Positions 10,770-22,900 are shown, numbered from the stretch's first letter. The stretch: DNA of 64,000 bases from Carya illinoinensis (GCF_018687715.1 NC_056765.1:24486394-24550393), one strand, 5' to 3'. Translations and numbers: made by a program. The notes: generated by a model not told the origin, from the letters alone.

Positions 10770-11795
10770 GGTAAGTATGAGAGTCATGGGGTTTTTTGAC
10801 CTTCAAGTCCATTTGGCTGTATCGTGAGTTTTTTACTTGAATTTGGTGACTAAGTATAGGAGTCGTTGGGTCTTTTGACCTCTACACTGATTTGGCTACA
10901 CCGGGAGTCTCTAACTCGACTTTGGTAGCTAAGTATGGGGGTAATAGGGTATTTTGGCCTCCAAGCCCTTTTGGCTACACCGTAAGTTTTTTACTCAACT
11001 TTGGTCACTAAGTATAGGAGTCGTGGTGACCTTCACACCCATTTGGCTGCACCACGAGTCTCTGACTCGATTTTGGTAGCTAAGTATGAAGGTCATGTAG
11101 TCTTTTGGCATCCATGCCCTTTTGGATGCACTGTGAGTCTTCAACTCGATTTTCGTAGCTAAGTATAGGAGTCGTGGTGTCTTTTGACCTCCATGCCCAT
11201 TTTGCTGCACATTGAGTCTTTAACTCATCTTTAGTGGCTAAGTATGGGGGTCGTAGCGCCTTTTGACCTCTATACCCATTTTGCTGCACCGTGAGTTTTT
11301 TACTTGACTTTGGTGGCTAAGTATAGGAGTCGTGGAGTCTTTTGACCTCCAGCCCCATTTCGCTACACTGTGAGTCTTTGATTCATCTTTGAGGCTAAGT
11401 ATGTGGGTTATAGGGTCTTTTGATCTCCATCCCCATTTCACTACACTGCAAGTGTTCGACTCGACTTTGGTGGCTAAGTATAGGTATCGTGGGGTCTTTT
11501 AACCTATATGCCCATTTCGCTACATTGTGAGTCTTTGACTTAACTTTTGGTGGCTAAGTATAGGAAATATTAAGTATTTTGATCTCCACGCCCGTTTTGT
11601 TGCATCACGAGTCTCTGACTTGACTTTGGCGGCTAAGTATGGGGTCGTGGGGTCTTTTGGCCTCCATGCCATTTTGGTTGTACCGCGAGTTTTGGACTTG
11701 ACTTTGGTGACTAGGTATAGTAGTTAGCTCCACTCTCATTTCACTACACTGGGAGTCTCTGGCTCGACTTTAGTGGCTAAGTATGGGAATCGTGG
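10770..11795. repeat. 79-bp tandem repeat array (about 13-14 units)
   Basis: The anchor TAAGTAT (once TAGGTAT) recurs at 10772, 10851, 10930, 11009, 11081, 11160, 11239, 11318, 11396, 11475, 11555, 11634, 11711 and 11778, so most spacings are 78-80 bp. Each unit reads roughly: anchor, GTCGTGGGGTCTTTTGACC, a CCCATTT block, CACNGTGAGTCT, GACTCGACTTTGGTGGC. It sits between integrase and the antisense ORF, where Retand-like elements carry amplified tandem repeats. 79 is not divisible by three, so the array is unlikely to encode a repeated peptide. Confidence 0.93.
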
Positions 11796-11929
11796 GCACG
11801 CAAACTGGACAAACCGCCTATTTTTATTGATCTTGTCTTTATTGAATACATGGGAGAAAAGAAAAGCGAATAACAACTAAGGGTAGAATTTCCTCAAGGT
11901 GCTACAACTCCTTTCCATGGCTGTCTTTA

Positions 11930-12835
11930 AGGCGGTATGATCTCGATCGGTGGTTGGCTATCACTATGTACGGCCCTTCCCAACATGGCCCCAGCTTTCC
12001 TTAGTCTTGTGTTTACTCTCATTTCTTTAAGGACTTGGTCACCTACTTTGAAGGATCTGGGCTTGACCTGTTGATTGTAGTGTTATGTCCGCCTTTTGTG
12101 GAGGACATTCTGGATCTCGGCTTCTTCTCTCTTTTTTTTTTTTTCCAGGAGGTCAAGGTGCTCCTCCGATGCTTTGTCATTCTCTGCTTGATTAAAATGG
12201 TGAGTTCAGTGTGTAGGCATACATATTTCCACTAGAGCAAATGTTTCGCTTCCAAAAGTCAATGTAAATGGTATCTTGCCTGTTGGGGTCTTTACTGTTG
12301 TCCTGTATGCCCATAATACTCTTGGGAGCTCTACTACATATTCTTCTTTCTTGTTTTGTTAGCTTCTTCTTTCAGATCCCAAGTAAAGACTTTTGATCCA
12401 CTCTGCCTGTTCGTTGGCTTGTGGGTGCCTAGGTAATGAATACTTGGCTTGGATTCCTAGCTCCTTGCACCATTCGTTGTAATACTTTGAGTCAAATTAT
12501 TTCCCATTGTTTGATATTATACTGTAAGGGATCTTAAATTGGCAAATTATATTTTTCCACAATAACTTGGTGACGGTCTTCGCAGTTATGGTTGTTAAGG
12601 GTTCCGCCTCCACCCATTTTGTAAAATAGTCCATGACTATTATGAGGTGCTTCACGCCCCTCTTTCTTGGTGGGAAGGGGCCGACTAAATCAACTCCCCA
12701 CTGGGCAAATGGCCAAGGTGCTGCTATAGAAAATAGCTTCTCTGGGGGGAATGAGGGATATGGGGCATAGATATGCACTTCTTTGCAAATTCTTTGGCAT
12801 CTTGGAGTGCATTCGGCCAATAATAGCTTGCTAAA
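11930..12835 (-). pseudogene. Gypsy integrase core, degenerate
   Basis: The minus-strand reading begins with the tail of the zinc-binding region, then PWPFAQWGVDLVGPF (first catalytic Asp), DYFTKWVEAEPL, and ISNNGK in place of the usual SDNG (second Asp changed to Asn). It continues YSLPRHPQANEQAE (third catalytic residue region) and VLWAYRTT toward 11930. Stops (TAA/TGA) occur in the distal half. The N-terminal HHCC part is missing because foreign sequence begins at about 12840. Confidence 0.85.
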
Positions 12836-13375
12836 TACCCTATTATTAGATTAAAATGTTAAAATGTGAATATAAATAATCGAAATTAATGTGTATTTTT
12901 AAATTGAATTTCTATTTATATCGGAAAACTCCTAAGCAGATTTTTATATTTAATTTTAGAGTCTATAAAAATGCAAGTTAAAGCCCAGTTAAATTCAAAT
13001 GAGGATTTTCATGGAGTTTGAGAGCAATTTGGATCAGGAAAAAAAAAAAGGAAAAAAAATCATAAAAGCAAACTACAAGAAGTCCAAGTTCGAAATTCAC
13101 TAGAAGATAAACTGGATATATTTTAGTATTTTAATTGTAACTTTCCACTCACATGTTGGATTGATGCGATTCTTGATGCTTAGAAAGATATCTTAAAGGG
13201 CTATAAATTTGTCTCGAATTAGGATTTCCAAATTCAAATTCCTAAAGCACGTACGTGGCTACCAAGATGAGTCCTAAAATTTAGGCAATTTTTTTATGCG
13301 GGAATTATGAAGACATTTGCTTTTCTAATATGTAAGTAAGAAAAGAAATTGCCTAAATTTGCCAACGCTTTTCTA
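12836..13375. other. Foreign AT-rich segment splitting pol
   Basis: About 0.5 kb with no similarity to pol separates RNase H from integrase and replaces the integrase zinc finger. It contains a poly-purine run (13038-13060). At its right edge CTTTTCTAATATGTAAGTAAG is present twice (near 13320 and 13369) as a 49-50-bp direct repeat that extends into the RNase H reading frame. The direct repeat could be part of a target duplication or a replication slip; no transposon type could be assigned. Confidence 0.5.
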
Positions 13376-15161
13376 ATATGTAAGTAAGACCTTGTGAACT
13401 CGACGACGGAGTTTGCGAAAGCTTGCCCCTTAACTACACTCTTGGGTATATATTCAATATCGAACTCACTAAGTTCCACTAACCATGCGGCCAACTTGCT
13501 TGCGGGGTCAGGCTTATGCAAGATTCTTCCAAGTGGGTGTTCAGTCAACACCTTCACGGGATGGGCTTGAAAGTATGGGCTTAACCTTCTAGCAGCCATT
13601 ACTAAGGCAAACGCTAACATCCATTCTTGGGTATAGGGCTTCGGTGCCTCTTATTGCGCAGCTCGTATAGTAAATTGGTGCTTGGGTGGCACCCTCCTTT
13701 TTAACTAGGACTGTAGAAACGGCATGTGGAGATACCGCTTAATGTACGTATAGGGTATTTCCACGATTAGGCTGCTTTAATAGCGACGGGTTGGAAAGGT
13801 ACTGTTTCAACTCTTGAAAAGCCAAATCACATTCTTTATTCCATGAATGGACCATCCTTCAAACCCTAAAAAAGGAAGACATTTGTCTATGGACCTTGAA
13901 ACAAACTTGTTTAAGGTTACTATTTTTCCCGCTAGTCATTGGGCGTCGTTGTTGTTTTGGGGCAGCTTCATGTTCAGTATGAAATCGATCTTCTCAGGGT
14001 TTGCTTCAATGCCCCTTTTAGAGAATATGAAGCCTAATAACTTTTTGGAATCTATGAAAACTAAGAACTTTTCAAAATCCATGCCAAAAGCACACTTTGC
14101 TGGATTTAATTTCATCTTGTATTTGTGAGGCACAGCAAAAGACTCTTGTAAATCAACCAAGTGATGGGCATGTTCTTTGCTTTTCACCAATAGGTATCAA
14201 CATATACTTCCATAGTCTTCCCAATTTGTTGTTTGAACATCCTATTGACCAGTCTTTGGTAAGTTGCCCTTGCATTTTTTAAACCAAATGGCATTACTCG
14301 ATAAAAATAAAGACCTCTATTAGTAATAAATGTTTTTTTCTCCTCATTTGACTTGCTCATGCCGTGGAGTCTATGATAAGATCTATCCTCGGCAATGGAA
14401 ATTTGTCCTTGGGACAACTTTATTTAGATTTATAAAGTCAACACACATCCTCTACTTTCAATTTACTTTCTTTACTAATACCATGTTGGAAAGCTACTCT
14501 GGGTAATCCTATCGCCAACAGATGATCAATTTCCTCAACTATGGCTGTGCACTTTCCTATGCTGAGGTTCTTCTCTTTTGACGCAATTTTTATGCCACTG
14601 GATCAACACATAACCTATGCTTCATGATGGCATTGTCAATGCAGGGCATATCTTCATAGCTCTAAGCAAATACATCCCTATGTTCAATCAACAACTCTTT
14701 CAACGCCCCTCTATACTCGGGTGAAAGTCTTGTCCCTATACGGGTGGTGGCGTTTGGATGGTCTAAATGGAGTGTTACCAAATCCAAAGGTTCATTTGCC
14801 TTTGCTTGCATCAAGTTGCTCTCATCCCATGCTTTAGTGTTTTGTTCATTAACAATCAATGGTGGGGGTGGTGGCTTAACACTTTTCTCAACAACAAATA
14901 CTGATGGTGCCACCACCTTGAGTTCTGCAAATAACATTCTCTTGCCAGGATCTGTTTTCTTCTTACCTCGTCAGTGCCCACCTCTATCGTGAACTTCATT
15001 TTTAAGTTGTAAGTAGAAGTGACAACCTTTAAACAATTTAGATTTAGGTGCCCTAATATGGCGTTATATGATGATGGAGTTTTAACAACCAAGAAACCTG
15101 CCATTGTTGTGACCATGTTGTCTTCCTGCCCCATTGTGACTGGTAGCAAGATGGCGCCCAT
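13376..15161 (-). pseudogene. Gypsy reverse transcriptase and RNase H, degenerate
   Basis: Minus-strand pieces follow in the family order. The protease/RT linker is MTTMAGFLVVKTPSSYNAIL-like (15161-14940), then TTRIGTRLSPEYRGALKELL (about 14750-14680). The RT palm is ITNRGLYFYRVMPFGLKNA (14340-14270) and MEVYVD (near 14205). Next come MKLNPAKCAFG and GIEANPEKIDFILN (14110-13970), and an RNase H-like block with MAARRLSPYFQAHPVKVLTE and LAAWLVELSEFDIEYIP (13600-13430). The YVDD box is broken: one base is missing in the second Asp codon. Other stops lie between the pieces. Confidence 0.9.
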
Positions 15162-15461
15162 AGGCTGGACAACTTCACTAGAGAACCCCCTTTAGGGGGG
15201 TGGGTGATAGGCGTAGCATATTAGAACTAATGCCCATCTTAGTGAAAGCATCCTAAAACAGGATGTCAGTGGAACTCTTGTTTTCAATTAGTATCTCTGT
15301 CTGGTAACGTAGTTCGCAACCAGCAAAGTAACCACCAAGGAATCGTTGTGTGGGTATAAGACGCCTTCACAGTCTTCATCTCCAAAGGAGATGGTTGGAG
15401 AGACACTCAGCCTGGGGTACTTGAAAGGCTTATCTACTAAGTACACCTTATGATATCTAGC
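15162..15461 (-). pseudogene. Gypsy aspartic protease relic, active site lost
   Basis: Residues like PTISFGDEDCEGVLYPHNDS match the start of Tat-lineage protease regions. The place where DTGSS should occur reads ENKSSTDILF (about 15290-15265), followed by a stop and DAFTKMGISSNML. Loss of the catalytic Asp-Thr-Gly triplet makes the enzyme inactive regardless of the stops. Confidence 0.7.
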
Positions 15462-16871
15462 TTAACGTCTGTGCACCTTTTCACTGGATGTTGTTACCCC
15501 TTTGCCTGAAAATCCTCTTGATATTGTACGGATCTCTCCCAATGGGGCTTGATCTTGGTCACGTGTTTGGTGGGGAGTTTCTTGCCTGCACTCTCTATCA
15601 TGCCACTGCCTTTTTGGGCTTCTACTCTGTCTGGGTTCACACCTGCAAATTTGTTCTCTTGTTGGCCTCACATATTCAGCTAACATTCGTTCAAGCTCCC
15701 CACTTCCTGTCAACTTTGCTACCCTCTTCTTCATAGCTGACCAATCTTCTATCCAGTGAGTATCTGATTGATGGTACTTACAATAGCCCTGGCCCTTAGT
15801 GGGTGGGCACACTTCTTTCCCTATAGTCGCTGACTTCTCTTGCGCGTTCAAGTTGTTGTGGACCAGGCGGGGCCCTTGGTCCTATTGGGTGAAGTGTCTC
15901 TCACGCTCTCCGCCCTGATGACTTGAAATAACTTTCTTTTTTGTCTCTATTTGAGTTTTTGGATTTGGACTTCACTTCCTGCTTCCTTGGCTCCAATAGA
16001 GCCTGTAATGTGTCTTCCGCATTGACATAGTCGTCATCCTTATTCATAAATTCCCTCAAAGTTGAGGGGGTTTTTCTAGCCAGTTCGGTTATGAATGAGC
16101 TTTGGGGCCAGATACCTCCCAATAAAGCATCAAGTGTGATCTTTTCATCTTGATCTTCAGTGGACAACCTCTCTTTTTTAAATTGGATCAAGTAGGCTTT
16201 GAAGCTCTCTCCTTCTCTTTGTTTAATGGTAAGAAGGTAGGCTGTAGAGCCGCAACATTGTCTACTCACCATGAATTGTGTTAAGAATTGCTTGGCCAAT
16301 TCTTCGAAGCTATTGATGGACCCTGGCTGTAGAGTTCCAAACCAATCACGTGCAATCCTTTTCAAGTTTAGTGGGAAGGCACGATAGGTGATTTCTCCTG
16401 GAAAGTCGTGGAGAGTCATGTGTGCTTTGAAATTATCCAAGTGATCCATATGATCTCTAGATCCATCGTACATATCAATCTGAGGGACTTTGAACTTAGG
16501 CGGGAGTGGTACTGCCATCACTCATTCACTGTAGGAGAGATCCGTTTGGTTTAGCAATTGCTCCATAGAGGAAGAGCCTCCCATCTTCCTTGCCATCTCT
16601 TCATATTTATCAACAAGACTTTTCGTTTCTTCTTTTCTAACTCTTCGGCATTGACCTCCCCTGCACTATGGGCGTCTCCTTCTGTTTGGTCATTATTGAC
16701 TGGTGGCGTAGCAGTGTGCTACCACTTTAATTCCTCATTCTCTTTTTGTAACTACTCTACTAGGGCTATTGCTTTCTTAAGCTTCTCTTCTATATCTGCC
16801 TACCTCGCTTCGATCTCTTTCATGTTCAACTCTTGATCTCTGGTTGCTTGTGATCGTGTGGTAGTTGGCAT
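15462..16871 (-). pseudogene. Gypsy gag (Retrotrans_gag), interrupted
   Basis: A start MPTTTRSQATRDQELN lies at 16871, close to the primer-binding region, followed by a Lys/Glu-rich helix and stops. The core capsid region (complement of 15901-16521, 206 codons) contains PQIDMYDGSRDHMDHLDNF, RAFPLNLKRIARDWFGTLQ and the REGESFKAYLIQFKKE signature. The part at 15851-15462 has the zinc-binding CKYHQSDTHWIEDW, where the last Cys of the usual CxxHx8HxxxxC pattern is Trp. Frame breaks separate these blocks. Confidence 0.88.
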
Positions 16872-16917
16872 GTAAAAATCACGTTGAAGTTTGTAAAGAT
16901 CCCATAGATGGTGCTAC

Positions 16918-17269
16918 TGTTAAGGACGTGTTTCACACCACCAATTGCATGGATACCTACAATGAAATAATAGGGCAACATGAGGTGCCCAGTGAAACTA
17001 TGATGCCTAAGTTAAAGAAGTTATATCGAGTAAGTGAATGAATGAATTACATGTGTTACCCAAAGGGTGTTATTTATAGAGGTGTGACGTAACAAAGATG
17101 ACCAACCTTTAGATCAGTATATCTTGAATGCTCTTTGTATTAATTGGAGTGCTCTCTTTCCTAATAAGTTGGAAGTGTTGCCTATTATCTTCAATGTGTC
17201 TACATAAGACTCATTGTTGGATTTGCACTTGGCTATTTGGCTTTCATTATAATGAGCATGTGGATACCA
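16918..17269 (-). repeat. 5' LTR of the Retand-like element
   Basis: On the plus strand it begins TGTTAAGG directly beside the primer-binding-like sequence and ends near GTGGATACCA. The stretch 17060-17269 matches 7300-7500 closely, including AATTGGAGTGCTCTCTTTCC versus AATTGGAATGATCTCTTTCC. The outer boundary is approximate, because both copies stay similar for about ten bases beyond it. Confidence 0.7.
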
Positions 17270-18041
17270 AATATCCCTTTAGCTAAGAAGGCAAAATCAT
17301 CCTAGACCGAAAGGAAAAAAAGAGGTCGGCAGATATGGCCTACGAGGATGATCTGATCGGCATCTTCTAAAGTTGCTGGTGGTTGTTGTTGAACACAATG
17401 GAGGTTGGAAGCTACTACTGTGAGGTTACAGAGTAAGTAAGAAAAGAAATTGGAATGAACGGATGAATGAAGGAGAGATATAATTGGTTATGGCAGAAAA
17501 CAAGCCATTTTCCATTTCTCACTACTGAGATAGGACACAACGAACTTCCGAATGTTCAGTTTTCCATCTTCCAACTCTGCTTTCTCTTTTTGCACTTTCT
17601 TATTTTTACATTTACCTTATGTCCCTATTGTTCTTTCTACCATTTTTTGTTTTCCTTTTTTGTCCCTCTATTGCTCGACTTTGTATGCTTATGCACCTCT
17701 TGACCAATTGTGTTGCTTTTGATTTCGTCTCTTCTTGACTAAGTGTGGGCTTGTTAGAGCATGGAATTTTTGTTCCAGGACTGAATTGTTTCCCTTTAGT
17801 TTTGCTTTTACAAGATTTCTTTCTAAATTTTTTTATCCACAGATGTGACTTTGTCAGGATGAGGAGATGTTTAGCCGGTTGATGGGAAGGTTGCAGGATA
17901 GAATTGTCAGTTTTGCTTGCTGCCTATCAGCCCACATATATTGGTTGCTTCCTATCAAACTACTCGATCTCACCTTTTATATGTGATTAACTAAAGCTGG
18001 CCATGGAATAATTAATTAAGTTCCATTAGGATATATTTATT
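17270..18041. other. Intergenic sequence
   Basis: Nothing coding recognised. The 20-base string GTAAGTAAGAAAAGAAATTG near 17432 also occurs near 13331 inside the Gypsy element, unexplained. Confidence 0.35.
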
Positions 18042-18284
18042 GGAAGGTGCTAGTGGGCCGCTCAGCACTTATCGCTAGGCTTACTGCTAGCACAAATATA
18101 GGGATTAATTTTTTTTATTAATTTTTTGAAAATATTTTTTTAACATCCTTAATTATTAGGAAAAAAATAAAAAAATATATATAATTTCACTAATAATTAG
18201 TTCCTTAACTATTAAGTAAAAAAATAAATTAAAAAAATTAAAATACATGAGTAGTAACGTTGAGGGGCTCTACTAGCATTTTCC
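18042..18284. mobile_element. MITE with 22-bp imperfect inverted ends (MULE-like)
   Basis: The left end GGAAGGTGCTAGTGGGCCGCTC and the complement of the right end GGAAAATGCTAGTAGAGCCCCTC pair well, with an AT-rich, non-coding interior. The flanking 9 bp (ATATTTATT and ATATATATA) match at 7 of 9 positions, which fits a Mutator-type 9-bp duplication but is weak in such AT-rich DNA. The ends resemble those of the better defined MITE at 50347-50579. Confidence 0.6.
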
Positions 18285-18648
18285 ATATATATATTAGCTT
18301 CAAATCCCTTGTCCAATAAGTTTAGAAAGCTACAAGGACAAGCTATCATGTACCCCAAAATTGCATGTGATTAGGATACTATCTCAAAATTTCCTTTTCC
18401 CAACATTTGATCTCATGCATGATGCAATATATGTTATTGTCTAAAATGCACAATACTCTACACAATTTTCTTCATAAATTGTACATGAATTACATTACAT
18501 GATGATCTTAATAATTAATTAATCGGTACAATATCAGTTTTGCTTTGTATTCAAAGACTTGTAGATAGTTCTAGTCTTCTCTCTAGATTCTCTTGGGGAA
18601 ACCAGAGGTGGTGTGAGTGGGGAATATTCTAACTAACTTTCTCCATGA
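18285..18648. other. Intergenic or LINE leader
   Basis: No gene recognised. The last part may be the 5' untranslated region of the LINE starting at 18649. Confidence 0.3.
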
Positions 18649-19990
18649 ATGGCGGAGACGGTGGGTGGAGGAGTAGAGAGATTGGAGGAACTATTGGAAA
18701 CTTTGCATTTGACAGAGGAGGAAAGTATGAAGATTGAGTTAAATGGAGTGGAGGAGAAGAAAAAAGGTAAAGGGGGATAGGAGTTTAGTGGGCAAAGTCT
18801 ATATGGATCGAACAATAGGGAGAGAGGTAATTGCTGCTACCATAGCTAAAGTGTGGAGGGTGAGTAGACAGGCAAGATTCCAAGAGATCGGAAGCAACAT
18901 TTTCAGCATTACATTTGCAACCCAAGCAGAAAAAATGAGGGTGATAGAGGGACGTCCGTGGCTCTTCGATAATCACTTATTCATACTCCAATTGTTTAAT
19001 GCATTACACAACCAAGCAATTTGAAGTTTGAAAGGGAAGCCTTTTGGATCCAGGTACATAACTTACTCCTGAGTTGTATGAATGAAAAATGTGGATTGCA
19101 AATTGGGGGATCGGTGAGAAGAGTGATAGAGGTGGATGTTCCAGAGGATGGAATAGGTTGGTGAAGTTCTTAAAGGTAAGGGTTGAGATTCCAAATTGAA
19201 AGGCAATCGCTAAAGGAAGGTTCATCACGGTGAATGGTGAGGGAATTTGGGTGAATTTGAAGTATGAAAAGTTACCAAAGATGTGCTTAAAATGTGGTTG
19301 GATGGTACACAATGATAATGGTTGTTCAGTGCAAGAAGAGACTAAGGTGGAGAAGGATCAATTTGGTCCATGGCTGCGTGTTGAGAAGAATCCACAAGGT
19401 GGAGTATGGAAAAAAAAAACCTTATGAAGAGAGAGGGAGGCTGTGATGGCTAAGTGGGAAATAAAGGCTCGATAGAGGCAAGGGTGAGTCTGGTGGATGG
19501 AGGGAGTCAAGGGATAAAAGAGAAGGTAGTTGTTAAGGAAAAATCAATTGGTTAGGGATGAAGAGGAGTTAGAAGGGGGATTTGGGTAATGAAAACAAGG
19601 AAGTAGTTTTGGAAGAGAGGATTGAATGTAGGGAAGGAAGGGAAGTAGATGGTAATCCTTCAAAGGGTAGTTTGGTGGAGTTGGTGATGGGGGGGAAAAA
19701 AGGAACATAGGGACAGTATGAAGGAGGAGCTAGGGAGGAAGAAAAAATTCATCGAGAGCAGAAGAGGGGAAAAAGAGAGGGAAGGTAGTCCTCACATGGT
19801 AGATGGCCAAGGGAAAGAAGAAGAAAATGAAACCAATGGGAGATGGAAACGTAGGGTTAGAGAGAAAGGGGAGGGGGAAAAAGTATAGAGGGATTTGATT
19901 CAAAGAAAAGAAAGGGGAATGAAGGGGTGGTGGGGAATGAGAAGAGTGAAGGTTTGAAGAAGGTAAAACAAGGTGAGGGAAAGGGTGGTA
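18649..19990 (+). pseudogene. LINE ORF1 with DUF4283 and CCHC knuckle, degenerate
   Basis: It starts MAETVGGGVERLEELLETLH and is stopped after about 43 codons, then continues in the next frame. The DUF4283 domain (18790-19010: GREVIAATIAKVWRV, VIEGRPWLFDNHLFILQLFN) is followed by a linker with EVDVPEDGIGWG and a zinc knuckle CLKCGWMVHNDNGC (C-x2-C-x4-H-x4-C, 19285-19330) plus QFGPWLRVEKNPQGG. The rest to about 19990 is purine-rich low-complexity sequence that probably encoded the basic tail. ORF2 is absent: at about 19990 the sequence meets the 3' part of an oppositely oriented LINE. Confidence 0.85.
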
Positions 19991-22900
19991 AAACAAGGTC
20001 AAGAGGAATACATGGTAGTAAGCCTCTAAGGATAGCAAGCACTTCAATCTTTGATGAATCTTGGACTGCTAGGTCCTTCTTGCTAGCTGCCATAAGAACC
20101 TTGCTTGAACTGTCTCAAAGAACTAGACCAACACCTGCACTACCTTGTTCATGAAAATTAGCCCCATCCACATTAAGTTTAAACACACCCTAAGCAGGAA
20201 GTCGCCACTTAATACTTTTGTTCATGCTGCCCCGAGAAACTCCCTTGATTGTCTTGAAATTTTTTGTAGACTCAAAGTTTGATTAATCACTTCCTCTGTT
20301 GAAAGCTGTTTATCTTCAAACAGTCACTGGTTCCTTCTGAACCAGTAGCCCCATGCTATAAGGAAAAACAATTCCAAAGCTCCCATTTTCTTGCTCTCTT
20401 GCACATGTCTGGCAATATACAGAGAAAGTATGTTGGAGGTAGCAATATTTAAATCAGGAAAAAAATTGTTCCAGCTTTCTCTCAAATGTAGACACTGATA
20501 CAATGCATGAGTATTGTCTTCAATAGACTTTGAACACAATTGGCAAACATCATCCTCTGCTATCTGCCTTTTTTTCAGATTAAACTTTGTAGGAAGCCTA
20601 TCCCTGCATGCCCTCCAAGAAAAGATTTTACTTTGTTGGAGATACTAAGTTTCCAAATGCCTTTCCAAATTTGTTTGTGTATGCTAGCATCTGAAGTTTT
20701 CCCCTATAAACTATTGGCTTCCACATTTCTAAACAGCCTATAAGCACTTTTGACACCGTAATTTCCATTTTTCTCCAACTCCCATAGCATTTTATCTACA
20801 TGGTTTGATGGATTGATGATCAACTTGAGGACCTTATCTACTGCTACAGGAGGTAGCATTCTTCTAACTTCAGAAACATCCCACCATCTACTATAAGGAT
20901 AAATCAGGTCCTTCATTTTGTCTCCAGACTCCATAGGCTCCCCTTCCCTCCTATGCATCTTAAGGTCTTTGAAACCTTTGATCCAACAATCATTCCATAC
21001 GTCTAAATCTTCCCCATTGCCTACTCTCCATCTGCAACCTTGAGCCAATTTAGTCTGGACAGACCAAATTCCCTTCCATGCATAACAACAGTTATAGCCC
21101 AACTTAGCATCAAGGAATTTTTCATGTGGGAAATATCTAGCTTTGAAAACCTTATGCAATGAACTATCATCATTATGCATGAGCCTGCAACCTTGCTTGG
21201 CAAGAAGTGCATCATTAAAGATTCTAAGATCCTTGAAGCCCGCGCCACCTATACCTTTAGGATCACACATTTTCTTCCAGTTCACCCAATAAATTTTATT
21301 TTCCTCATTTGTCTAATCCCACCAAAACTTAGCCATCATTTGCTCTCGTTTAAGGCACCAAGAAGCAGGGAGCTTAAAATAACTCATCGAGTAAGTGCAT
21401 GTTTGGGATTGCAGTAGAAAATATTACTTTTAACTTAAAGCTTATGGCTTAGAACTTAACGCAATAAGCTCTATTATTAATAAACTATTTATTGTTTGGG
21501 ATCCGTATGTCTATAGCACTTTTAAACATACTAATTTGTTTGGAAACAAATTTAAAAAACACTTTTTGACATAAAAGGACATATACTTGATAAAAATAAA
21601 ATATTATAGTAAAATAATAACAAAAATAGTCTAATAAAGTTTTCAATAATTATAATGAAAAAGAAAATTTTTTCAACGATGCATAAGTGATAGGAGAATA
21701 ATGAAAAATATTGATGGACAAAGTCTTGAGTAGATTATATGAGAATAATAAAAAATATAGATGGGCAAAGTTGTCATTTTGCTAAAATGGTGTGGGTCAT
21801 TTCGTAATGTACATAGCACGATAAAATAGAGATTACTTTTTCTGAAGTGCTTTTGATAAAAAGCATCACTTTGGTGCTTTTGTTGAAACGTAGTTTTCTA
21901 CTTTTTCTTGGTTTAGAAGTACTTTAATGTAAAACTACCAAACGGATAAATTTTGTCATATAAGCACTTTATACCGTTCTACCACACTTTTTAAACCTCC
22001 CACCGCAATCCCAAATAGGCCCTAAGTTCGGATGGATAGGGCAACAACTTTGATGAGGACTTGTTTACCACCTTGTGATAGGAGCTTTTCCTTCCAACTC
22101 TGCAATTTTTGCCAAACTCTATGCTTGATATCCGAGAAAGCTTTATGTTTTGATCTTCCAATCATTGGAGGGAGGCCTAGATACTTGTCATATTGCTAGA
22201 ATTCTTGGATGCCCCAATAAGAAAAGATCTCCTTTTAAGTTTTTGAGTGTACATTTTTGTTGAATACCATGGAAGTCTTATATCTATTTATTCTTTGACC
22301 TAAGGCCCTCTCATAAGTCTCCAAGAGTCTTTGCACAACTACATTTTCCTTGAGTGTTGCTTTACAATAAAGCAAACTATCATCTGTAAATAGAAGGTGG
22401 CTTACTAGAGGGGCTCCTCGGCAGATTTTGATGCCTTTTATTAGTTTGGAATGTTCAGCTTGATGCAACAAAGTAACCAATCCTTCAGTACAAAGTAAGA
22501 AGAGGTAGGGAGATAATGGATCTTCCTACCTTACTCCCCTGGTTGGAATGATAGACCCTATAGGTTCCCCATCTACAAGAATTGAGAAGGAAATTTTCTT
22601 TACACAAAGTATGATCGGTTGTATCCATTTTTCGTCAAAACCCATATGCACCATAACCTCTTCCAGGTAGTTCCATTCGAGCCTATCATAGGCTTTGCTT
22701 ATATCTAACTTTAAGCACGTGATTTCCTTGCTCTTTTATTCCTAAAAAAATGGATCATTTCATAAGCAATTGGATTTTATTAGAAATTATTCTACCAGGT
22801 ACAAAAGCACTCTGAGTTATGGAGATAACAGCAGGTAGGCTCAACTTTATCCTATTAGCTAAGAATTTTGGGAGCAATTTATATAGACAACAATATAAAG

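Larger units (their letters stand above)
7225..17269 (-). mobile_element. Ty3/Gypsy element, Tat/Retand-like, decayed
   Basis: Two related LTR regions in the same orientation bracket about 10 kb. On the minus strand the order is 5' LTR, degenerate primer-binding region (GTAGCACCATCTATGGGATC next to the LTR), gag, protease, RT, RNase H, integrase, then a 79-bp tandem repeat array, then a coding region on the opposite strand, then the 3' LTR. An extra antisense ORF and an amplified tandem repeat downstream of pol are features described for Retand-type elements of the Tat lineage. Every coding domain carries stops or frameshifts, and a foreign segment splits RNase H from integrase, so the element is dead and not young. 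Confidence 0.82.

Noticed and set aside
10995..11441. Three overlapping minus-strand frames with similar repeated peptides (KDSTTPILS...)
   Set aside because: They come from the 79-bp tandem array; the unit length shifts frame each time and no start or context supports a protein.
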